64,000 bases of DNA, taken from positions 58,087 to 122,086 of the forward strand of contig JAEUUE010000138.1 in the NCBI GenBank assembly GCA_016787605.1, read 5' to 3'. Origin of the DNA: Cyclobacteriaceae bacterium. GTDB taxonomy: Bacteria > Bacteroidota > Bacteroidia > Cytophagales > Cyclobacteriaceae. Of this stretch, positions 53,195 to 60,496 are shown one piece after another. Below the pieces are notes generated by a model. That model worked only from the letters and a program-made list of their open reading frames with translations, was not told the DNA's origin and ran no database searches. Each line of letters opens with the position of its first letter. The stretch's first letter is position 1. The position numbers and the translations under genes were made by a program.

Positions 53195-53635
53195 ATGGCC
53201 CGCACCAGCACCTACCTCAACTTTCCCCGGCAAACGGAAGAAGCTTTTAACCATTACAAGACCGTCTTTGGCAGTGATTTCACACCGGGAGGGATTGCAC
53301 GATTCAAAGACATTCCGTCAATGCCCGGCGCTCCCCCCATGGCGGAGTCTGACAAGAATCTCGTCATGCATGTAGAACTGCCGATCACCGGCGGCCACCT
53401 GCTGATGGGCAGCGACGCCCCGGAATCTATGGGCTTCCAGGTGACTTTCGGCAACAACATCTCCATCAACCTGGAACCGGATACGCGTGCGGAAACGGAA
53501 AGGCTTTTCAGGGGATTGTCCGCAGGCGGCAAGGTGGAAACCGAGCTCCAGGAGATGTTCTGGGGCGCCTACTTCGGCGCCTGCACCGACAAGTTCGGAG
53601 TCCGTTGGACGTTCAACTGCACCAGCAAGTCATGA
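53195..53635 (+). CDS. VOC-family protein, PhnB-like
   Basis: 146 residues. The pattern starting TYLNFPRQTEEAFNHYKTVF, then LVMHVELPITGGHLLMGSD, and the end MFWGAYFGACTDKFGVRW with the typical DKFGVRW strand, is that of PhnB/3-demethylubiquinone-type vicinal oxygen chelate proteins. Cytoplasmic, usually dimeric. Function of this branch is not established. It is convergent with the GH53 gene. Confidence 0.88.
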   Translation: MARTSTYLNFPRQTEEAFNHYKTVFGSDFTPGGIARFKDIPSMPGAPPMAESDKNLVMHVELPITGGHLLMGSDAPESMGFQVTFGNNISINLEPDTRAETERLFRGLSAGGKVETELQEMFWGAYFGACTDKFGVRWTFNCTSKS

Positions 53636-53741
53636 AGAAATCGGTAACGGACCGATACCTGTCTAGCTGGATCACTAGGCTGATGCTTGCGATTACTAAC
53701 CTCCGGATAAGCACCTTGAAACCTGCCCGGTAGGAACGGCG

Positions 53742-54851
53742 CTACGGCGAAAAGGCCTCCATCGCCGGCAATTCCTTGTTCGTAAAGCTGAACAAGGCCA
53801 TGTTTTCCGCCGCCGAACCATTGGTCGCCGTCGGGCCACGGAAGGCCACCCACTCGGCACCCCAGTAGCAGAAGCCGGCCCCTTTGGCGTTCTGTTTCAG
53901 CATCGATTTGATCGCGACTAAGAAGTTCTTCTGACCTTCCGGGGTTGCCGGGTAGGCCGGAATCAACTGGGAAGAGAGCCCAAGCAGGTTGTTGGTGTAG
54001 TCGGCATAACCCAACGAAAACGGGTAAGCCGTCTCCGCGATAAGCAGGGGTTTGTTGTTTTCCGCAATGAGCGCATCGACCGAAGCCTTGAGGTCTGTTA
54101 AGCTGAAGCCATGCCACATCGGGTAGTAGGACAACCCGATGAGGTCGTAATCAACCGTGTTGGCTCTGACCTGGTCGAAAAACCAATCCGCTCCGCTGGT
54201 TCCGGCAAAATGAAGGAGAATTTTGGCCGAAGGTTTTGCCTCGCGTACCGCACGGCAACCCTCCTTCACCAGGCTGAAGAAGTTTGCCGCCTGGCTGATA
54301 CGACCCAACTCCCAGAGCATGCCACCGTTGATTTCGTTTCCGATCTGAACATAATCAGGTTGGACCACGCTCATCACCTTCTTGGTGTACCGGTAGACGC
54401 TGTCTTTCAAGTCGGTCAATGACAATCCCTGCCAGGCCAGCGGCGTTGCCTGGTGGCCTGGGTCAGCCCAGGTGTCGGAATAGTGAATCGAGAGAAATAC
54501 CTTCAGGCCCGCTGCTCTCACCCGTGTGGCCATCACTGCCACTTCGTCGAGCGAACTGTGACTGTTGGCCGGCGCATGCCAGAGTCGCAGTCGTACCGTA
54601 TTGCAGCCATGGTCCTTCAGGATGGTTAGGGCATCCCTGGGGATGTCCGACAACGTGTAGAACAACGTGCCCTCGGTTTCCACCTCGGCAAGAAAAGAAA
54701 GGTCAGCGCCACGCATGAAGTCGGCATAAGGGGTAACGGCTGCCGGAGGATTGGGTGTAGACGGGGTCGGTGACGGCGTGGGTGGGGTACCGTCGCCGGC
54801 ACAGCTTTGCCAGAGTAATGCCGCTAAAAACAAATACCGGGAGCTGTGCAT
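53742..54851 (-). CDS. GH53 arabinogalactan endo-beta-1,4-galactanase lipoprotein
   Basis: 369 residues. Lipoprotein signal with Cys17 (LLWQSCAGD), then a Pro/Thr-rich linker (21-40, TPPTPSPTPSTPNPP) and the GH53 barrel: FMRGADLSFL, HGCNTVRLRLW, acid/base Glu173 in IGNEINGG, nucleophile Glu273 in LIAETAYP. It cuts beta-1,4-galactan chains at the cell surface, and the GH2 enzyme nearby could act on the products. Its start faces the crcB gene. Confidence 0.93.
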   Translation of the reverse strand: MHSSRYLFLAALLWQSCAGDGTPPTPSPTPSTPNPPAAVTPYADFMRGADLSFLAEVETEGTLFYTLSDIPRDALTILKDHGCNTVRLRLWHAPANSHSSLDEVAVMATRVRAAGLKVFLSIHYSDTWADPGHQATPLAWQGLSLTDLKDSVYRYTKKVMSVVQPDYVQIGNEINGGMLWELGRISQAANFFSLVKEGCRAVREAKPSAKILLHFAGTSGADWFFDQVRANTVDYDLIGLSYYPMWHGFSLTDLKASVDALIAENNKPLLIAETAYPFSLGYADYTNNLLGLSSQLIPAYPATPEGQKNFLVAIKSMLKQNAKGAGFCYWGAEWVAFRGPTATNGSAAENMALFSFTNKELPAMEAFSP

Positions 54852-54861
54852 AGCAAATGCT

Positions 54862-54869
54862 TAAAGATA
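54862..54869 (-). promoter_or_regulatory. -7-like element TATCTTTA before the GH53 gene
   Basis: Ten bases upstream of the ATG on the minus strand; identical to the element before the M24 peptidase. Confidence 0.4.
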
Positions 54870-54962
54870 AAGCCGCTCCGGGGTATTACCCAATGACAGC
54901 GGCCATTGGTCTGCAGGTTAGCCTTTTGCATAACCGGCAAGTCTTGCCAAATTGCAGGCCAG

Positions 54963-55334
54963 ATGAAGATGCTCTTGATTATCGGTGCAGGCAGTTTTCT
55001 GGGTGGCATTGCCCGATACGGACTTTCGCAGGTCATCCAGGCGCGCCTGCTCTCTTCCTTCCCTTACGGAACGCTCACGGTCAACGTGATCGGGTGCTTT
55101 TTCATCGGAATGGTTTACGCCCTGACGGACCGCGGCAACCTGGCGGAAGGATGGCGTTTGTTCCTCGTTACGGGTATTCTGGGCGGCTTCACAACCTTTT
55201 CAGCCTTCTCGCATGAGACGGTAGCCATGCTTCGCGACGGGCAGACGGTCGAGGCACTCGCCTACGTGGCCGGCAGCGTAATCGTTGGGTTGGCGGCAAC
55301 TTTCCTTGGCATTTCACTCACCAAACTTCTTTGA
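54963..55334 (+). CDS. crcB: Fluoride exporter CrcB/Fluc
   Basis: 123 residues from the ATG at 54963; the frame extends upstream without function. Four membrane helices with the Fluc landmarks GSFLGGIARYGLS, PYGTLTVNVIGCFFIG and GILGGFTTFSAFSHE (the Phe/Thr/Ser pore segment). It exports fluoride as an antiparallel dimer. The TGA overlaps the region of the next gene's GTG start by spacing of one base. No fluoride riboswitch was recognised upstream. Confidence 0.95.
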   Translation: MKMLLIIGAGSFLGGIARYGLSQVIQARLLSSFPYGTLTVNVIGCFFIGMVYALTDRGNLAEGWRLFLVTGILGGFTTFSAFSHETVAMLRDGQTVEALAYVAGSVIVGLAATFLGISLTKLL

Positions 55335-55335
55335 T

Positions 55336-55683
55336 GTGGAAAACAATCCGAACGCCAGGCTGCTCCGGATCTTTGTCGGCGAATCCGACAAGCGGGGACA
55401 TCAGCCGATGTACGAAGCCATCGTGTATGAAGCGAAGCGGCAGGGACTTTCCGGGGCAACGGTAACCCGGGGCATTATGGGTTTCGGCGCCAGCTCACGG
55501 GTTCATACCACCAAGTTGCTTGAACTCTCCTCCGACCTGCCCCTGGTGATTGAAATTGTGGATACCGAAGAGAAAATCCGCGCCTTTGCGGAGACCCTTA
55601 CGACCTGGTTTGAAGAATCCCGTTCCGGCGGCCTCATCACGCTGGAGAAAGCCGAAGTCATCCGGTACCAGCCGGGGAAATGA
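55336..55683 (+). CDS. DUF190-family protein, partner of CrcB
   Basis: 115 residues from the GTG at 55336, one base after the crcB stop; no ATG fits the frame. The PII-like alpha/beta pattern of DUF190 is clear: LLRIFVGESDKRGHQPMYEA, GLSGATVTRGIMGFGASS, LSSDLPLVIEIVD. DUF190 genes are often joined to crcB, so it may regulate or assist fluoride export. Confidence 0.9.
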   Translation: MENNPNARLLRIFVGESDKRGHQPMYEAIVYEAKRQGLSGATVTRGIMGFGASSRVHTTKLLELSSDLPLVIEIVDTEEKIRAFAETLTTWFEESRSGGLITLEKAEVIRYQPGK

Positions 55684-55686
55684 TCG

Positions 55687-56169
55687 TCAGTCAAACACTT
55701 CGGCGGTAGCCACTCCCAGTCGGTCCATTAACGACTCTACCTGCCTTTTTAACAGGGGCAGGGCCGCATTTACCGGCGGAGAAAGTTCTATGCTCAAGGG
55801 CTGAAGCATTTCAATGGACACCACAAACAAATACACTTTGGGCATCCGGTCGAGAAGCATCAGGCCTTCCATCAGGTCTTTCAGTCCAATCTCATGGGTG
55901 CTCATGGCACTGGGAAAGTCTGACGCGAAGTGTGGTTCAATCAGCCGGATCGTTCCTGCCGGCCTTCCGTCAAGGGTGGCGTCGACCAGGATCACGAACG
56001 GGTGATCTTCCATTTCCTCCATCAACTTAAACCCGGCGGTACCTCCATCGACAATATCCACGCCCGCCGGCCAGTGTTCCTGCGCCATCATCTTGGCAAA
56101 ATGGACACCGACTCCCTCATCGCCCATGAGGTAATTGCCAATCCCAAGGATGAGCAGGTTGCCTTTCAT
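55687..56169 (-). CDS. hyaD: Hydrogenase maturation endopeptidase HyaD/HupD
   Basis: 160 residues. Begins NLLILGIGNYLMGDEGVGVH; nickel-sensing ligands fit Glu18 (GDEGVG), Asp63 (LVDAT) and His92 (STHEIGL), as in HybD/HycI. It removes the C-terminal tail of the large subunit HyaB once nickel is inserted. Its start overlaps the hyaC stop by four bases (ATGA). Last gene of the minus-strand hyaABCD unit. Confidence 0.95.
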   Translation of the reverse strand: MKGNLLILGIGNYLMGDEGVGVHFAKMMAQEHWPAGVDIVDGGTAGFKLMEEMEDHPFVILVDATLDGRPAGTIRLIEPHFASDFPSAMSTHEIGLKDLMEGLMLLDRMPKVYLFVVSIEMLQPLSIELSPPVNAALPLLKRQVESLMDRLGVATAEVFD

Positions 56170-56882
56170 TTTCCTTCGTGCTTCTTGTCAGCTTCATCGA
56201 ATACTTCTTCTTCCACAAACTTCCATCCGCCGGCCATCGACGACAACTCGCCGCGACCTTCGACATAGTCGTGGAAGAATACCAGGTACACATGCACCAC
56301 CGTAAAGAGGATGAAGAACCACATGATCCAGTGGTGAATTTGTCGCAGCATGAAGTCGCCGCCCACCAGCGGGGCTACCCAATCAAACATATTCGGCAGC
56401 CACCAGTCGCTCATCGCGGCATAGAGCCCAAAACCGGTCAGGCATTGCAGGGCAAACGCGAAGAACGTCAGCAGGTAAGTGAAGCCCGCGAGGCGATTAT
56501 GCCCCACCGTGTTTTCCGGCTCCCGCTTCGTCATGAAGATATCGGTCTTGAGAACCAAGACAATATCCTTCCAGAATTCGCGGCTGGACGGTATAAAATT
56601 CCGCCAGCTGGCGTATTTGTTGCCCACAAAGCCCCAATACAGCCGGAAGATGAAATTGAAGAGGAAAATGTAGGAAGCGAGGAAGTGGATAAAGCGCGTG
56701 GTTCCGAACCAGTAGTTCTGATACGCCTCTTTTCCCGACAGGATGGCCGGCGGATCGCTGATGATAAAACCGGTGGCGATCAGCACCACGATGCACGCGG
56801 CATTGATCCAGTGATAGAGCCGGACCGGGAACTCCCACACAAAGACCCTCCGGAGCAAATGCGGATGAGATAGGGTATTCAT
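56166..56882 (-). CDS. hyaC: [NiFe]-hydrogenase b-type cytochrome subunit HyaC
   Basis: 238 residues with four membrane helices. Starts RVFVWEFPVRLYHWINAA (first haem-ligand His) and has YWFGTTRFIHFLASYIF and RQIHHWIMWFFILFTVVHVYLVFFHD, the standard histidines of the HyaC/HupC di-haem cytochrome. It anchors the small and large subunits to the membrane and passes electrons to quinone. Eleven bases after hyaB. Confidence 0.95.
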   Translation of the reverse strand: MNTLSHPHLLRRVFVWEFPVRLYHWINAACIVVLIATGFIISDPPAILSGKEAYQNYWFGTTRFIHFLASYIFLFNFIFRLYWGFVGNKYASWRNFIPSSREFWKDIVLVLKTDIFMTKREPENTVGHNRLAGFTYLLTFFAFALQCLTGFGLYAAMSDWWLPNMFDWVAPLVGGDFMLRQIHHWIMWFFILFTVVHVYLVFFHDYVEGRGELSSMAGGWKFVEEEVFDEADKKHEGK

Positions 56883-56893
56883 AGTCGGTCGGT

Positions 56894-58612
56894 TTACAGG
56901 ACTTTCACTTTACTGATATGCTTTCCTTCTTCGTCATACAGGTGCACGGCGCAGGCCAGGCAGGGGTCGAACGAGTGAATGGTGCGCAAAATCTCCATCG
57001 GCTTGTGCTCATCGGCAATCGGCGTATCCTTCAGGGCCGATTCATACGCGGAAGACTTGCCTTCCTTGTCGCGCGGCGACGCATTCCAGGTGGAAGGAAC
57101 CACCAACTGATAGTTGGCGATCTTCTGGTCTTCGATCACGATCCAGTGGGCGAGACCGCCACGAGGCGCCTCCGTATGTCCAACGCCCTGGCACTGCTTC
57201 GGCCAGGTTTCCGGCTTGAATTTCTCCATGTTGGCCATGCGGCTGTCGCCATTCTTGATGTTGCTGATGAGCTGGTCGTAGAATTCCAGCGCCCATCCGG
57301 CCACCAATTTGGCCTCCAATCCGCGTGCGGCCGTGCGTCCCAGCGTGCTGAACAGTGCCGTCACCGGAACATCCAGTGTTCGCAGCGTGCTGTCCACTAC
57401 TTCCTTGAAATCTTCACGCCCGCGGGCATAGCCTACGAGAACGCGGGCCAGCGGTCCTACTTCCATCGCATTCCCTTTCCAGCGCGGTGTCTTCAGGAAG
57501 CTATACTTGTCCTCTACGTTCAGGAAATCGTAGGGCGGCTTCGGGCCGGTGTATTTTACTTTGGTCTCCCCTTTCCAGGGATGCAATCCTGCATCATCGC
57601 CGCCGGCATATTCATACCAGCTGTGCGAAATAAACTCCTGGACCTCGCTGTCGTTGCGCAAGTCAACATCGAGCACCTCGTTGATGTTCTTGTTGAGGAT
57701 AGCCCCGGCCGGGAACTTGTACCCCGATACATCGCGGTACCCGTTGGGCGACAGGTCGCCATAGACAAGGTAATTGCCCAACCCGCCTCCGATGGCACCC
57801 CAGTCTTTATAAAAAGAAGCGATGGCTACGAGGTCAGGGATGTATACCTGCTCGACAAAGGTTTTGGCATCCTGGAGCAGTTTCTGCACCATGGCCAGGC
57901 GCTCGGCGTTGATGGCACTGGCGTCGTCGATACCAATGGCGCAGGCCATGCCGCCCACCAGGTAGTTCGGGTGCGGGTTCTTCCCGCCGAAGATCGTATG
58001 CACTTTCACGATCTCCTTCTGCCACTCCAGGGCTTCCAGGTAGTGGGCCACGCCAATCAGGTTGACTTCCGCCGGCAGCTTATAGGCCGGGTGACCCCAG
58101 TAGCCGTTGGCAAAAATGCCCAGCTGACCACTCTCGACGAACTTGGTCAGGCGCTTTTGAAGGTCGCTGAAATAGCCCGGCGAGCTCTTGGGCCAGTTGG
58201 ATATGCTTTGGGCAATTTCCGAAGTCTTCTTCGGATCAGCCTTCAGGGCACTTACGATGTCGACCCAGTCGAGCGCGTGCAGGTGATAGAAATGCACGAC
58301 GTGGTCATGCATGTACTGCGTGGCAAACATGATGTTGCGCACGGTTTCGGCGTTGGGCGGGATGACGATGCCGAGAGCATCTTCCACGGCGCGAACCGAA
58401 GCCAGGGAATGTACGGTGGTGCAGACCCCGCACACGCGGCCCACATAGGCCCAGGCGTCTCGCGGGTCGCGGCCGCGGAGGATCTCCTCCAGCATGCGCA
58501 CCATGGTTCCGGCGCTGTACGCTTCGCTTACTTTTCCATCCTTGATTTCAGCCTCGATCCGAAGGTGTCCTTCGATACGGGTGATGGGATCTATGACAAT
58601 GCGGTTGCTCAT
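56894..58612 (-). CDS. hyaB: [NiFe]-hydrogenase large subunit HyaB
   Basis: 572 residues. L1 motif RVCGVCTTVH (Cys61, Cys64) and L2 motif DPCLACAVH (Cys551, Cys554, His557) carry the Ni-Fe site. The 15 residues after His557 are the tail removed by HyaD. Start MSNRIVIDPITRIEGHLRIE is the usual group-1 N-terminus. It binds and splits H2 outside the cytoplasmic membrane, after export bound to the Tat-tagged small subunit. Follows hyaA by 11 bases. Confidence 0.97.
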   Translation of the reverse strand: MSNRIVIDPITRIEGHLRIEAEIKDGKVSEAYSAGTMVRMLEEILRGRDPRDAWAYVGRVCGVCTTVHSLASVRAVEDALGIVIPPNAETVRNIMFATQYMHDHVVHFYHLHALDWVDIVSALKADPKKTSEIAQSISNWPKSSPGYFSDLQKRLTKFVESGQLGIFANGYWGHPAYKLPAEVNLIGVAHYLEALEWQKEIVKVHTIFGGKNPHPNYLVGGMACAIGIDDASAINAERLAMVQKLLQDAKTFVEQVYIPDLVAIASFYKDWGAIGGGLGNYLVYGDLSPNGYRDVSGYKFPAGAILNKNINEVLDVDLRNDSEVQEFISHSWYEYAGGDDAGLHPWKGETKVKYTGPKPPYDFLNVEDKYSFLKTPRWKGNAMEVGPLARVLVGYARGREDFKEVVDSTLRTLDVPVTALFSTLGRTAARGLEAKLVAGWALEFYDQLISNIKNGDSRMANMEKFKPETWPKQCQGVGHTEAPRGGLAHWIVIEDQKIANYQLVVPSTWNASPRDKEGKSSAYESALKDTPIADEHKPMEILRTIHSFDPCLACAVHLYDEEGKHISKVKVL

Positions 58613-58623
58613 ATCGGATCGGT

Positions 58624-59745
58624 TTAAAGTTCTTTTTCAGCTTCTTTTCCTTCCTTGATCAGGTTGCCTACCACGTCGCGCTTGCGAATGTTGGTGGCGA
58701 TGGCATGGGCGGCGATACCGGCGGCGGTCACGCCAAGGGCTACCATGCCCACCTTGTCGGCCGTAGACTCGATGCCAAATCCGGCGAGGTTCGGGATCCG
58801 CTCATAGATCGGACCGTTGTCCCAGTAATTCTCCTCCGTGCATCCAAAACAGCCGTGGCCCGACTGGATCGGGTAGCTGACGCCGTTATTCCATTTCATG
58901 ATGCCGCAGGCGTTATAGGTGCTCGGTCCTTTGCAACCGACCTTGTACAGGCAGTATCCTTTCTTCGCGCTCTCATCGTCGAATGTCTCCACGAACATGC
59001 CGGCATCGTAGAACGGGCGGCGATAGCAGCTGTCGTGTATCCGCTTCGAATAGAAGGCCTTGGGCCTGCCGATGCCGTCGAGGGCGGGCAACGTGCCAAA
59101 GGCGATGATGTGCACCAGCGTTCCGGCCATCACTTCACCGATCGGCGGGCAGCCCGGTACTTTGACGATGGGCTTTCCTTTGACCAGCTTATGGATGGGC
59201 GTGGCGTGCGTCGGGTTCGGCTTGGCCGCCTGCACACAACCATTGCAGGCGCAGCTGCCCCAGGCGATAATGGCTTTGGCCCCGGCCGCCGTTTCCTGGA
59301 GGATCTGGACTGCCGACTTGCCGCCAATGCAGCAGTATTCACCATCCCCGAATGTGGGAACGGAACCTTCCACGCAGAGCACATATTCCCCATAGTGATC
59401 CTTCATCGTTTTCTGCATGGCTTCTTCCGCCTGGTGGCCCGAGGCGGCCATCAGCGTTTCCGTGTAATCGAGCGATATTTTATCCAACAGGATGTCGGCC
59501 GTGATCGGGTGCGACGTGCGGATGAATGATTCACTGCAGCAGGTGCACTCCTGGAAGTGGAGCCAGATCACGGGGATACGCGATTTGGTTTTCAGGGCAT
59601 CTGCCACCTGGGCGATGCCGCTTTGCTGCAGGCCCATGTAGGCGGTGATCATCGTACAGAACTTCATGAAGTCGCGACGGGAGTAGCCCTTCGCGCGCAG
59701 CTCCTCGTAGTAGGTAGGTCGCTTGCCGGGTGAATCTGTTGCCAT
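58624..59745 (-). CDS. hyaA: [NiFe]-hydrogenase small subunit HyaA, oxygen-tolerant type
   Basis: 373 residues. Tat signal at 21-45 (YSRRDFMKFC), then the Fe-S domain: proximal cluster Cys67, Cys69, Cys70 (ECTCCSES), Cys165 and Cys170 (WGSCACNGC) and Cys199 (VPGCPP). The extra Cys69 and Cys170 replace the glycines of standard enzymes and give the [4Fe-3S] six-cysteine cluster of oxygen-tolerant membrane-bound hydrogenases. Medial and distal cluster cysteines (HDSCYRR, GYCLYKVGCKGP, NAC, GHGCFGC) and a C-terminal membrane helix (about 332-350) follow. First gene of hyaABCD. Confidence 0.97.
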   Translation of the reverse strand: MATDSPGKRPTYYEELRAKGYSRRDFMKFCTMITAYMGLQQSGIAQVADALKTKSRIPVIWLHFQECTCCSESFIRTSHPITADILLDKISLDYTETLMAASGHQAEEAMQKTMKDHYGEYVLCVEGSVPTFGDGEYCCIGGKSAVQILQETAAGAKAIIAWGSCACNGCVQAAKPNPTHATPIHKLVKGKPIVKVPGCPPIGEVMAGTLVHIIAFGTLPALDGIGRPKAFYSKRIHDSCYRRPFYDAGMFVETFDDESAKKGYCLYKVGCKGPSTYNACGIMKWNNGVSYPIQSGHGCFGCTEENYWDNGPIYERIPNLAGFGIESTADKVGMVALGVTAAGIAAHAIATNIRKRDVVGNLIKEGKEAEKEL

Positions 59746-59908
59746 ATCGCAATAGGGTTAGTGGGAAGTGCTTTTTTGAAAAAAGGATAAACAAGTCTAC
59801 TATTTATCACCGAAAAATCGGCCTGACGAACCTCATCCTCCGGCCTGACAATCGTCATAACTATGAGGTAGAACAAAGAGTAACTCGTAACTCATAAATC
59901 TTTTTCCC
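59746..59908. promoter_or_regulatory. Divergent control region of the hydrogenase genes
   Basis: 163 bases between hyaA (minus) and the small plus-strand gene. It holds a 17-bp direct repeat GGCCTGACRANCSTCAT at 59820-59836 and 59842-59858 (22-bp period), a perfect palindrome CTTTTTT-G-AAAAAAG at 59771-59785, and three weak heptads (GAGTAAC, TCGTAAC, TCATAAA) at 59878-59898. Probably carries both promoters and an activator site. Confidence 0.5.
59820..59858 (+). promoter_or_regulatory. Direct repeat, candidate activator/repressor site
   Basis: GGCCTGACGAACCTCAT and GGCCTGACAATCGTCAT start 22 bases apart, i.e. two helical turns, so one protein dimer or two monomers could bind the same face. 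No regulator gene is visible in the window. Confidence 0.45.
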
Positions 59909-60109
59909 ATGAAAAAAATCGCTTCCCTCCTGCTTGTTGCGGTTTCCCTTCCGGTCTTTGCGCACCCTGGCCACGGAACTCAAAACCCCCTGAGCCCGGG
60001 ACATTATGTCGCCAACCCGGAGCATGCGATCCCGCTGACGCTCGCCATCGGCGCCGCCATCGTGTTGGCCACCTGGTTTATGACCAGACGCTCGCGCAGT
60101 TCCCGGTAG
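59909..60109 (+). CDS. Small exported His-containing membrane protein
   Basis: 66 residues: a signal peptide ending VFA, then HPGHGTQNPLSPGHYVANPEH with four histidines (His19, His22, His33, His40), one membrane helix (about 44-58) and a basic tail RRSRSSR. It ends two bases before hypA, so it belongs to the hyp unit. The HPGHG start recalls the metal-binding N-terminus of HupE/UreJ-type nickel permeases, but the rest of such a permease is missing. A periplasmic nickel or copper binding role is a guess. Confidence 0.6.
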   Translation: MKKIASLLLVAVSLPVFAHPGHGTQNPLSPGHYVANPEHAIPLTLAIGAAIVLATWFMTRRSRSSR

Positions 60110-60111
60110 CC

Positions 60112-60456
60112 ATGCATGAGTTGTCGATCGTGATGAGCATCGTCGACCTGGCCGAGGAGCAGGTGAAAAAGCACCGGGCCCGGGGGGTCGACCGCATCGA
60201 ACTCGACATCGGGGCGCTCGCCGGCGTGGAATTTGACGCGCTGGACTTCGCCTGGAATGCCGGTGTAAAGAACTCCGTGCTCGCCACCGCGCAACGACAA
60301 GTCAACCGGATCGAAGGCAAAATGCGCTGCATGAAATGCGGCAAGGAATTTACGGTCACCGAACCTTTCCAGCCCTGCCCGGATTGCCAAGACTACCTGA
60401 ACGAGTTCCTGCAAGGCAAGGAGTTGCGCGTAAAGAGCCTCACCATGAAATTCTGA
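60112..60456 (+). CDS. hypA: Hydrogenase nickel incorporation protein HypA
   Basis: 114 residues. N-terminal MHE supplies the nickel ligands (Met1, His2, Glu3); zinc site Cys73, Cys76, Cys89, Cys92 (MRCMKC, PCPDC). With HypB it delivers nickel to the large-subunit precursor. Its TGA stop begins a heptad array. Confidence 0.96.
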   Translation: MHELSIVMSIVDLAEEQVKKHRARGVDRIELDIGALAGVEFDALDFAWNAGVKNSVLATAQRQVNRIEGKMRCMKCGKEFTVTEPFQPCPDCQDYLNEFLQGKELRVKSLTMKF

Positions 60457-60489
60457 CCTTAGACGTTAAACTTTAGACTTTTCAACCTT
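60455..60489. repeat. Heptad array K (GACNTTA type) inside the hyp operon
   Basis: Units GACCTTA, GACGTTA, AACTTTA, GACTTTT, CAACCTT, starting in the hypA stop codon and ending eight bases before the hypB ATG. Confidence 0.65.
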
Positions 60490-60496
60490 CGACCCT

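Noticed and set aside
54852-54962. Fluoride riboswitch upstream of crcB
   Set aside because: Only about 110 bases are available and I could not trace the conserved pseudoknot core; not claimed.
56918-58627. 569-codon plus-strand frame
   Set aside because: Fully antisense to hyaB, whose catalytic motifs are all present; no domain in the antisense product.
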